Source of the DNA: Caryophanales bacterium
Lineage (GTDB): Bacteria; Bacillota_I; Bacilli_A; RFN20; CAG-826
Assembly (NCBI GenBank): GCA_028726925.1
Contig: JAQYPI010000042.1
Span: 1 to 6,240 of the forward strand
DNA length: 6,240 nucleotides
Reading direction: 5' to 3'
The position numbers were made by a program, and so were the translations under genes. This document shows, piece after piece, positions 1-5,510 of this stretch. How positions within the stretch are numbered: position 1 is the stretch's first letter; the number at the start of each line of letters is the position of its first letter. Under the pieces are notes generated by a model. The model worked only from the letters and a program-made list of their open reading frames with translations. It was not told where the DNA came from and made no database searches.

Positions 1-507
1 GACGCGGGTAGCGGGAGGCAGATGGAGGAGCAAGAATTTCTGGAGTTCCGTCTTTCCCGCCCCGGTTTCCCCAGCAATCACGATGGATTCCTTCCGGGCA
101 AGCGCCCCGAGGAGGATTTCTTTTCCGTTTCCCCAAAACGCTTGGTCTTCCTCGGAAATGGCGCTCCCTTCCTTTCCGATGCGGAGGGAGAAGGAATAGG
201 ACTTCTCATCTTTGACCCTCGTCAAGGAAAGGTAGGTGGCGTTAAGACGGTATCGAGAGAAGGAGACGTCCAGGATGGGGCACATGTAGGAAAACTGTTT
301 CTCGGAAAAATTCGCGATCTGGCGGAGGAAATTCCCCACGCTTGTCGAAGTCACTTCTTCTTCATACGCCTTCCTTCCCTCCATGGCATCCTCGTAAAAG
401 ATCCGTTCCCCGTTGTAGGAGATATCCGTGACGGTCTTTATGGACAAGAGGGGTGCCAAAAAAGAGGATTCTAAATAACGGGTCAAGCGTTCATTGGAAG
501 AATTCAT
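1..507 (-). CDS. VirB11/TadA/PilT-type secretion ATPase, N-terminal part (3' end cut by the window edge)
   Basis: The frame is open from an ATG at 507 to base 1, giving 169 residues with no stop, so this is the front of a larger protein. Residues 143-153 hold a Walker A loop, GETGAGKT at 146-153 (positions 49-72), preceded by the hydrophobic strand SIVIA. Ahead of it is an N-terminal domain of the kind seen in VirB11/CpaF ATPases: a 'VTDISYNGERI' stretch at 26-36, then 'ILDVSFSRYRLNA' at 78-90 and 'SFSLRI' at 105-110, matching the family pattern of a D-I-x-x-N-G strand, an R-hN-A segment and an S-h-R strand. Family members form cytoplasmic hexamers that drive type IV pilus, Tad pilus or type II/IV secretion assembly. 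Walker B, the Asp and His boxes and the second half lie outside the window. The start has the Shine-Dalgarno AAGGAG at 513-518, 5 nt away, and overlaps the previous stop as ATGA. Membership of the superfamily is confident; Tad versus VirB11 versus PilT cannot be decided here. Confidence 0.9.
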   Translation of the reverse strand, partial: MNSSNERLTRYLESSFLAPLLSIKTVTDISYNGERIFYEDAMEGRKAYEEEVTSTSVGNFLRQIANFSEKQFSYMCPILDVSFSRYRLNATYLSLTRVKDEKSYSFSLRIGKEGSAISEEDQAFWGNGKEILLGALARKESIVIAGETGAGKTELQKFLLLHLPPATRV

Positions 508-878
508 AGGCTCTCCTTGATCATGAAGCAGGCGCTTTTCTTGAGCTGCCGAAAACCGAAATCCACGTCGAAAGTCAGATACAGGGTCTGGTATTCCCCT
601 GCCCCGGCGTCATCGAGCAATTCCGGGGTCCAGGTCATAGAACGGCAGAACGGTTCCATGTTCTCTTTCACGTATCGTCCGACGTATTCGTTGACGAGCG
701 TTTTGTCGAAGTGGGGCTTTGCCGCGGGACGATAGGGCATGTAGTTTACGATCGATGCCTCGATCGGCCCTCCATAAAGGCCGACATAGGCACGATTCCA
801 ACCCCCATATTGGAAAGAAAAGATGAAGCCGGTGATGAACTGGAACATCAAGACGCCGGCGAAAAGCATTTCCGTCAT
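504..878 (-). CDS. Small single-span membrane protein, candidate pilin-like or assembly component
   Basis: This 124-residue protein has one hydrophobic segment at about residues 4-22 (LFAGVLMFQFITGFIF), with almost no N-terminal tail, followed by a polar domain of about 100 residues. A Glu sits at position 3, just before the segment, but there is no basic leader and no Gly/Ala prepilin peptidase site, so a classical type IV prepilin is not shown. Two cysteines lie in the soluble part (78 and 117) and could pair if the domain is outside the cell. The region 96-110 looks like beta strands. The start has GGAGG at 885-889, 6 nt upstream, and overlaps the stop of the preceding gene as ATGA; its own stop overlaps the ATPase start in the same way. 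This tight link to a secretion ATPase suggests a minor pilin or membrane anchor of the same machine. I do not recognise the family. That it is a real gene is well supported; its role is inference. Confidence 0.85.
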   Translation of the reverse strand: MTEMLFAGVLMFQFITGFIFSFQYGGWNRAYVGLYGGPIEASIVNYMPYRPAAKPHFDKTLVNEYVGRYVKENMEPFCRSMTWTPELLDDAGAGEYQTLYLTFDVDFGFRQLKKSACFMIKESL

Positions 879-1930
879 CGATATCCTCCAATCTCGACGT
901 GGTAACGGTTTCCTTGCCCACCCACGCCGTTATGCAGATTGATTTGGGAAGTCTTGATCATGAAATGGTCTTTATCGAGCTCGAAGGAAAGCTCGCAATC
1001 GTAGACCGCGCTCGATTCCTTTCCTTCCATAGGGAGGACGACGCAATTGGTCTTGGCGTCCCGCAACGGGTTTTCCTGGCTCGCCTTCATCTTCCCGGTT
1101 CCCACGTCCACGTATCGAGCGCGTTTCAAAGAGAAGGAAAGATAGCCTTGACTGTAGGTCGAAACCAAATCGAATTCGACGTCCCCCGTGTTCACATTGA
1201 TGCGATCCGCAGACTGCTGAAATTCCCATAGATGGGATTTGATGCGCAGAACGATTTTGCTTGCCGCGCATTCCGTGACCGCCCCCGTCTCCGTCCGGAT
1301 CTTTTGAAGCGTGATGTTGAAAGGAGTCAAAACCTGATTCCCGGCGCTTTTGAATTCGGACGCCCGGTAATAATAGTCATAGCTGTAATTCGCGTTGGGG
1401 AGCTGGGAACGGGCGAAATCATAGGACGTTCGGTGCGGATGGTATTCCCCGCCGGAAGGGAATAGGTACGGGGATGCCTTCGTGTGATAAGCAAGCCCAC
1501 CCCCGTCCTCCTTCTCGCCGTGGAACTGCAAAGAAAATCCCGACCCGCCCGATTGGAATTGGGCGACGAAATCGATGACGAAGAGATTCCCCGTCCCGCT
1601 GAACGCGCCGCACGTCGATTCGAGGTCCAGTTTGAAATGCTCCCCGCCTTTGGTGGCGGTGAATAAGGTTTCGTATGGGCCGCCTTCGTGGATTTCGCAT
1701 TCCACGATTTTTATTCCGTTCCTCACTCGATAGGTCAGATATGTGTATTCCCGCACAATGATGGAATCGGAAATGGACCAAAAATCAAAATAGAAATGGA
1801 AAGGGGCCTTATGGACGACTTCGCTCGTGTAAGCGGTGAAGCGATAGGCCTTGCTTTGGAACACATAGGCGGAGCATGAAAGCCCCAAGGCCGGCACGAG
1901 GGCGAGGCGGATCAGTTTGTTTTTCACCAT
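875..1930 (-). CDS. Exported or membrane-anchored protein of unknown family, 351 aa
   Basis: The N-terminus has a short basic stretch (K3, K5, R8) and then a hydrophobic run at about residues 9-24 (LALVPALGLSCSAYVF), consistent with a signal peptide or an uncleaved anchor. C19 does not sit in a good lipobox, because the preceding residues are G-L-S. The remaining 325 or so residues are rich in aromatic and beta-forming residues, with a Tyr cluster at 182-188, Gly-rich loops near 128-145 and five cysteines (78, 107, 221, 296, 312) that could form disulfides outside the cell. No catalytic motif is visible. The ATG at 1930 is chosen because AAGGAGG lies 10 nt upstream and it overlaps the end of the preceding gene by 7 nt. 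The same frame is open further upstream to 2233, but that extension is Arg/Pro-rich and reads across the preceding gene. Placed between a possible regulator and a filament-type ATPase, it could be a surface or pilus subunit. I do not recognise the family. Confidence 0.85.
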   Translation of the reverse strand: MVKNKLIRLALVPALGLSCSAYVFQSKAYRFTAYTSEVVHKAPFHFYFDFWSISDSIIVREYTYLTYRVRNGIKIVECEIHEGGPYETLFTATKGGEHFKLDLESTCGAFSGTGNLFVIDFVAQFQSGGSGFSLQFHGEKEDGGGLAYHTKASPYLFPSGGEYHPHRTSYDFARSQLPNANYSYDYYYRASEFKSAGNQVLTPFNITLQKIRTETGAVTECAASKIVLRIKSHLWEFQQSADRINVNTGDVEFDLVSTYSQGYLSFSLKRARYVDVGTGKMKASQENPLRDAKTNCVVLPMEGKESSAVYDCELSFELDKDHFMIKTSQINLHNGVGGQGNRYHVEIGGYR

Positions 1931-2286
1931 AGCCACAACCCCTCCTTTTTCGCCGCGCGGAAGGGCTGGAGGCATACCTTGGCGCGGAGACGCCGATAAT
2001 CCCGTTCCCCGATGAAGGAAACATACCAATAGCGATAATGGAGTCCTCTTTCGATCGCTTCGGAAAGCAAAATTCGCCTCTCGAACTCGTTTAAGGACTG
2101 CCCGTGGCGCTTCAAAGACAAAAGAAAGCGCGCGTAGGGGTTCTCTTTCCGTTCCTCGAGGAAGGCGTCCGGCAAGGACAGGATCCTCGCGTTTGCCGAT
2201 TTGCCAAGAGAAAGCAAACTCTTCCGACAACAAGAGCGGATGTGCTCCGCGAAGGGGGTGAAACGGTAATCGCTGAACGTGCTCAT
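1924..2286 (-). CDS. Small basic protein, possible helix-turn-helix (ArpU or MG284/MPN403-like layout)
   Basis: This 120-residue protein has no signal peptide or membrane segment and looks cytoplasmic. The second half, from about residue 63, reads as helices: a 'LNEFERRILL' segment at 65-74 resembles the start of sigma-70 region-4-like and ArpU-type domains, followed by W88-Y89 and then 'YRRLRAKV' near 97-104, where those proteins carry the recognition helix. The pattern of a short domain with a W-Y pair and a Y-x-R-L-R helix recalls the ArpU and mycoplasma MG284/MPN403 families, but that is from memory of their style and not an alignment. The start at 2286 has AGAGGA at 2291-2296, 4 nt upstream. 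It is the first confident gene of the minus-strand operon, and its end overlaps the next start by 7 nt. If the HTH reading is right it may be a regulator of the operon; otherwise its role is unknown. Confidence 0.78.
   Translation of the reverse strand: MSTFSDYRFTPFAEHIRSCCRKSLLSLGKSANARILSLPDAFLEERKENPYARFLLSLKRHGQSLNEFERRILLSEAIERGLHYRYWYVSFIGERDYRRLRAKVCLQPFRAAKKEGLWLW
1941..1947 (-). promoter_or_regulatory. Ribosome binding site that decides the start of the 351-aa protein
   Basis: On the minus strand the sequence AAGGAGG lies 10 nt before the ATG at 1930, inside the last codons of the preceding gene. It supports the start at 1930 over an in-frame start as far up as 2233, and implies that translation of the 351-aa protein is coupled to the gene before it. 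Confidence 0.75.
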
Positions 2287-2420
2287 GGTTTCCTCTTTTT
2301 AACGCCAGCCGGGAGACAAAAGCCCGTCGGTCGGCTCGCTATATTTATTCCTGTTTTCTCACCTCCTTTTCCCAAAGAAAAAAGAATCGAGCCAAACGAA
2401 GCGGTTTTTCTTCGGCCCAT
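2283..2420 (-). CDS. Possible 45-aa leader ORF ahead of the operon (uncertain)
   Basis: An ATG at 2420 opens a 45-codon frame whose TGA overlaps the ATG at 2286 as ATGA, the same junction seen at two of the three internal junctions of this operon. A purine run, GGGGGA, lies about 10 nt upstream of the ATG. The predicted peptide is basic (starts MGRRKTASFG, ends VKKRKP) with no recognisable domain. Against it: the following gene has its own good ribosome binding site, the frame contains codons such as ATA and AGA that are unusual nearby, and one ATGA overlap can arise by chance. It may equally be untranslated leader. Confidence 0.25.
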   Translation of the reverse strand: MGRRKTASFGSILFSLGKGGEKTGINIASRPTGFCLPAGVKKRKP

Positions 2421-2519
2421 CGTGGCTTTTCCCCCGAAAGAAGCACGACCGATTGAGTGTTACAATTCAGGCGATTCCGCCGATTGATCCCCTAGGAATG
2501 GGGCGGCAAAACGGGCATA
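2287..2519. other. Divergent intergenic region between the operon and the kinase-like gene
   Basis: This 233-bp stretch separates two genes read outward. It holds the likely kinase-gene promoter on the plus strand (2458-2466) and, on the minus strand, the possible 45-codon frame. It also holds a very strong Shine-Dalgarno-like sequence, AAAGGAGGTGA, at about 2361-2371 with no ATG, GTG or TTG start at a usable distance. An AT-rich patch at 2340-2352 could serve a minus-strand promoter, but no matching -35 box is evident. I see no terminator and no riboswitch. Confidence 0.6.
2458..2466 (+). promoter_or_regulatory. Candidate extended -10 promoter for the guanylate-kinase-like gene
   Basis: TGT followed by TACAAT (5 of 6 matches to TATAAT) forms an extended -10 element about 54 nt before the ATG at 2520. 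No convincing -35 box is found 16-18 nt upstream, which extended -10 promoters can tolerate. The call rests on this motif alone. Confidence 0.4.
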
Positions 2520-3065
2520 ATGATTCCCATGATTCTCCTTGCTGGCCCCTCCGCATCCGGAAAAACCGAAATCGCGAAAATCCTCATGAAGGATTTCGGG
2601 ATTCGCAAAGTGGTGACCCACACCACCCGCCCCCCGCGCATCGGGGAAAAAGATGGCGTTGATTACCATTTCGTCACGCGCGAAGAATTCGAACGCCTTT
2701 CCGAAACGGGGCAATTCGTCGAGACAACTTCCTTCAACGGGAATTGTTACGGATCCAGCAAAAAGGAGGTCGCGGACGACAAGGTTTTGATCGTGGACCC
2801 GATCGGTCTCGAAACCTATCTTTCCTTGCATGATCCGCGAATCGTTTCTTTCTATTTCGATACCTCTGAAGAAACAAGAAAGCAAAGGATGGTTTCCAGG
2901 GGAGATACCGAGGAAGCCATTGAAAGCCGCATCCAAAATGACCGCGTGGCTTTTCGCGATGTCCCTAGCACGACGTTTCGCATCCAAAACGAAACCGGTT
3001 CTTTGGAGGAACTTGCTAAAAAGGTTTATCAACTCTACAAGGAAGAACTCGCTAAACTTCCTTGA
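2520..3065 (+). CDS. Guanylate-kinase-like P-loop protein, divergent
   Basis: This 181-residue protein has the guanylate kinase layout. The P-loop is GPSASGKT at 9-16, the GMP-binding region has HTTRPPRIGE at 34-43 and GVDYHF at 46-51, then F-V-E at 66-68 and GNCYGSS at 74-80, and the lid has SRGD at 126-129 with R137. Guanylate kinase converts GMP and ATP to GDP and ADP in the cytosol. It differs from the housekeeping enzyme in several places: ASGKTE where GVGKGT is common, V-D-P-I-G at 92-96 where the family usually has I-D-V-Q-G, and a length about 20 residues short. This suggests the Gmk-like variant that I recall in Bacillota as a possible second copy, so substrate is uncertain. The ATG at 2520 is the first in frame after a TAG at 2493, with no strong ribosome binding site; the ATG at 2529 is an alternative. 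Its end overlaps the convergent gene by 14 nt. Confidence 0.88.
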   Translation: MIPMILLAGPSASGKTEIAKILMKDFGIRKVVTHTTRPPRIGEKDGVDYHFVTREEFERLSETGQFVETTSFNGNCYGSSKKEVADDKVLIVDPIGLETYLSLHDPRIVSFYFDTSEETRKQRMVSRGDTEEAIESRIQNDRVAFRDVPSTTFRIQNETGSLEELAKKVYQLYKEELAKLP

Positions 3066-4338
3066 TCTTCCTTCTGGGATGGTAAGTAACTTCGACGATC
3101 TCGACCGTGTAGGCCGAGACTTTTTTCACGCGCAGAGTAACGCGTTGGAAATCGATGACGTCTCCCACGCGGCTAAAGCGTCCTAGACGATCGTTGATCC
3201 AACCGGAAAGGGTTTCGTAGTCGCGGTCGATCAGTTCATCGTCCAGCTTGAAACGTTCGAAGAATTTCTCGATGTTCATGGAACCGCGGACGAGATAGAC
3301 GTTCCGCTTTTCCGTCTTCATGACTTCTTCTTGGATGGGCTCCGATTCATCCCACATCTCGCCGACGAGTTCTTCGAGAATGTCTTCGAGAGTGATAATT
3401 CCCTCGGTCCCGCCGTATTCGTCTTTGACGACCGCGATGTGGTGATGATTTTTCTTCATCTCTTTGAGAATCGTCGAGATTTCGCAGGTTCTCGGAACGT
3501 TCAAAATCGGCAGCATCAGATCGCGAACGCTCAACTTTTTGCCATTTAAAATGGCTTTTTGCAAGGATTTTACCGGGATATAGCCGATGATGTGGTCGTA
3601 ATTTTTCTCGTAAACGGGCATGCGGGAATAACGGAAGGCATCCTCTTTCAAAATGAAGCGATCGAGGCTTTCGTCGACGGAAATCCCGACGATTCGGACG
3701 CGCGGGGTCATGACCTCGTAAGCGCATGTGTCCTTGAATTCCAGGGAATTCGAGATGAGCTCGCTTTGGGATTCGTCGATGATTCCTTCGTCTTCGATGT
3801 CGTCCACCATCGCCTGGAGTTCCTCGTCTGAAGCCGCCCGTTCCGTTTTGACGTTCTTGAGGAACGGCTTGGTAAGAAGGTTCGCGAAAGCCGTGACGCC
3901 CATCGCAAAAGGATAGAAAAGGATTTCGAAGAAACGGAGGGGATAAACGCAGAGGAGGCAAACCCGATAGCTATAAGCCCGGGCGATCGCCTTGGGGATG
4001 ATCTCACCAAACGTGAGCAGGAGGACGAGAATCGCCGCGGAGATCACCGCGCTCCAAAGCGGGTCGGCGTTGAAAGGGGGCTCGAACGAAAGGGAGACGC
4101 CCAAGGAAGAGACCAAGATATTCACGAGATTGTTGCCAAAGAGAATGGTCGTGATCGTGCGGTCGTAATTCGAGGCATAACGGTGGGCGATTTTGGCAGC
4201 TTTGGAACCTTTGTTCATCGCTTCCCTCAACTTGCGTTCGTTCACGCAACTGAAAGCCATGTCGGAACCCGAAAAGAAACCGGAGAACAGCAAGAGAACG
4301 AAAATGATGACGAGATAGAGAATCGCAAGGTCGCTCAT
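3052..4338 (-). CDS. CNNM/CorC family membrane protein (DUF21, two CBS, CorC_HlyC)
   Basis: This 428-residue protein has the complete family architecture. A DUF21 transmembrane domain covers about 1-160, with spans near 4-26, 62-84, 95-113 and 126-156. Its signature motifs are SGFFSGSDMAFS at 19-30, FGNN at 67-70 and GEIIPK at 111-116. The acidic linker DEELQAMVDDIEDEG precedes CBS domain 1 (about 205-260, with MTPR at 210-213). CBS domain 2 (about 270-328) carries DEYGGTEG at 306-313 and TLEDILEELVGE at 316-327. A C-terminal CorC_HlyC domain spans about 345-418. Characterised relatives (CNNM, CorC, MpfA) export Mg2+ or affect its resistance, with the CBS pair binding ATP-Mg2+; the old 'hemolysin' name is misleading. 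The start is coupled to the preceding gene by an ATGA overlap, with GGAGG at 4346-4350 seven nt away. Family assignment is firm; the transported ion is inferred. Confidence 0.95.
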   Translation of the reverse strand: MSDLAILYLVIIFVLLLFSGFFSGSDMAFSCVNERKLREAMNKGSKAAKIAHRYASNYDRTITTILFGNNLVNILVSSLGVSLSFEPPFNADPLWSAVISAAILVLLLTFGEIIPKAIARAYSYRVCLLCVYPLRFFEILFYPFAMGVTAFANLLTKPFLKNVKTERAASDEELQAMVDDIEDEGIIDESQSELISNSLEFKDTCAYEVMTPRVRIVGISVDESLDRFILKEDAFRYSRMPVYEKNYDHIIGYIPVKSLQKAILNGKKLSVRDLMLPILNVPRTCEISTILKEMKKNHHHIAVVKDEYGGTEGIITLEDILEELVGEMWDESEPIQEEVMKTEKRNVYLVRGSMNIEKFFERFKLDDELIDRDYETLSGWINDRLGRFSRVGDVIDFQRVTLRVKKVSAYTVEIVEVTYHPRRKIKEV

Positions 4339-5357
4339 TGGGCCGCCTCCGCTTCGATGTTGCCATCCTCATCGATCTTGCCGACAAGTTCTTCTAGCGC
4401 GTCCTCGGCCGTAACGAGGCCAAGGATTTTTCCGTCCTTCCTCACGAGGGCAATTTGGGTGTGGTGTTCCCGGAACCCGTCCAGCAAATCGTCGATTTTG
4501 ATGGCAGGGGTCACGAAATAGGCCTTTTGAACATAGGGAAGATAGGAAACCTTGGGATCGCGGAAATAGGCGGCGAGATAATTTTTGACGACCAGGACGC
4601 CGACGATGTGGTTTTGTTCTTTGTAATAGAGGGGGATGCGCGAATAAGGGCATTTCTTGATGTACTCAAGAAGCGTGGGGGTGTCGAGGCCATCCGTGTC
4701 GAGCATCTTCATGCGCCGAAGGGGGGTCAGGACTTCCTTGACGGACGTGTCAGCGAAATCAAGGGAATTCACGAGGATGTCCGATTCGTTGGCCTCGAGG
4801 TCGCCGTATTTCTCCATGCGCTCGATCTCTTCGGCGATGTCTTCCGTTTGGACCTCGGGTTCCGGCTTGGAACGGAAGACCTTCCGCACGAGGAAGGTGA
4901 GGCCGCGGAAAATGAGCGTAACTGGCAAAAAGAGAATGCAGAAGACCAAGATGGGATATACGGAAAAGCGCGCGATGGCGTTCGGCACCTTCTTCGCGAT
5001 GAGTTTGGGGAGCGTGTCCCCGAACAGGAAGGTCAAGATGGCGACGACGATGGAAGAGATCATCGATATCGTCGTGTTGTCGATATAGGCGTGGAGAAGC
5101 TGGATGAAAAGAATGGTCGCGATGGAAGAGATTCCGACGGCGACGGCGTTATTCCCGATGAGGACGGTGATGAGGGTCGTGTCGAAATGCTCGTAGAACC
5201 ACACGACGAAAGACGAGGCTTTTTTCCCATCTTCTGCCTCGACCTGGAATTTGTATTTGTTCAGACACGCGAAGGCGGTTTCCGTGGCGCTGAAGAAGGC
5301 GCTACCAATAAGACATAAAACAGCAAGGATTATGGCTACAGGTATTGGGATTTCCAA
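4335..5357 (-). CDS. CNNM/CorC-like membrane protein lacking the CorC_HlyC domain
   Basis: This 340-residue paralogue of the following gene has a DUF21 domain at about 1-160, with spans near 5-27, 62-90, 97-115 and 130-157. The motifs SAFFSATETAF (19-29) and IGNN (67-70) are intact. The transport motif reads GDTLPK at 113-118, whereas the family normally has Glu in the second position (GEIIPK in the neighbour). Two CBS domains follow (about 206-260 and 272-327), the second without the DEYGG motif but with TAEDALEELVGK. The protein stops about a dozen residues later, so the CorC_HlyC domain is missing. The start is TTG at 5357: a TGA lies three codons upstream, no ATG or GTG follows before the first span is used up, and AAAGGA lies 11 nt upstream. 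It is transcribed just ahead of the full-length paralogue and coupled by ATGA. A heteromeric transporter or a regulatory partner is plausible but inferred. Confidence 0.93.
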   Translation of the reverse strand: MEIPIPVAIILAVLCLIGSAFFSATETAFACLNKYKFQVEAEDGKKASSFVVWFYEHFDTTLITVLIGNNAVAVGISSIATILFIQLLHAYIDNTTISMISSIVVAILTFLFGDTLPKLIAKKVPNAIARFSVYPILVFCILFLPVTLIFRGLTFLVRKVFRSKPEPEVQTEDIAEEIERMEKYGDLEANESDILVNSLDFADTSVKEVLTPLRRMKMLDTDGLDTPTLLEYIKKCPYSRIPLYYKEQNHIVGVLVVKNYLAAYFRDPKVSYLPYVQKAYFVTPAIKIDDLLDGFREHHTQIALVRKDGKILGLVTAEDALEELVGKIDEDGNIEAEAAQ

Positions 5358-5400
5358 CTCGGATCACGTCCTTTCTTTCTCTGCGTCGCAGGTAATCGTG

Positions 5401-5429
5401 ATTATAGCAAAGGGAACCTAGTTTTCCAA
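5401..5429 (-). promoter_or_regulatory. Sigma-A-type promoter for the CNNM/CorC pair
   Basis: On the minus strand TTGGAA (5424-5429, 4 of 6 to TTGACA) is followed by a 17-nt spacer and a perfect TATAAT (5401-5406), with TGC directly before it making an extended -10. Transcription would begin near 5394, leaving a leader of about 37 nt before the TTG start. It lies after the terminator of the upstream gene, so the pair is its own transcription unit. Confidence 0.85.
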
Positions 5430-5471
5430 GAATCGCGAAAAGATGAATATACGTCCCCCTTCTTTTTCGAC

Positions 5472-5506
5472 AAAAAACCGCGAGGAAGTTACCTTCCTTC
5501 GCGGTT
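5472..5506 (-). terminator. Intrinsic terminator after the Pro-Ala protein
   Basis: On the minus strand AACCGCGAAGGAAG (5506-5493) pairs with CTTCCTCGCGGTT (5488-5476) around a GTAA loop, with one bulged A. It runs into a TTTTTT tract, the last four bases of which lie outside the stem. It begins 4 nt after the stop codon of the upstream gene. The plus-strand side lacks a good U-tract, so it acts on the minus strand. Confidence 0.9.
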
Positions 5507-5510
5507 CTTG

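Noticed and set aside
22..474. Plus-strand 150-aa open frame
   Set aside because: It is antisense to the secretion ATPase, whose frame carries a Walker A loop and family motifs; the plus frame shows no domain.
1921..1970. Lipoprotein signal at C19 of the 351-aa protein
   Set aside because: The residues before the Cys are G-L-S, which does not fit the lipobox pattern; a plain signal peptide or anchor fits better.
1931..2233. N-terminal extension of the 351-aa protein to 452 residues
   Set aside because: The extension reads across the 120-aa gene in another frame, is Arg/Pro-rich without structure, and would bury the signal-like segment; the ATG at 1930 has an AAGGAGG site.
2310..2337. Hairpin-like CGGG/CCCG inverted repeat between the divergent genes
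   Set aside because: Only four pairs around a nine-base loop, with no U-tract; too weak to call a terminator or operator.
2403..2443. Imperfect inverted repeat TTCTTCGG / CCGAAAGAA
   Set aside because: Needs a bulge and an 18-base loop; not distinguishable from chance.
2460..3032. Minus-strand 190-aa open frame opposite the kinase-like gene
   Set aside because: Antisense to a gene with an intact P-loop and nucleotide-binding motifs; no domain or ribosome binding evidence of its own.
3347..3961. Minus-strand 204-aa Arg-rich open frame
   Set aside because: Out-of-frame shadow inside the second CNNM/CorC gene; composition is typical of a shifted frame.
4455..5318. Plus-strand 287-aa open frame
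   Set aside because: Highly charged Asp/Gly/Arg/Glu-rich antisense shadow of the first CNNM/CorC gene, which has clear motifs.
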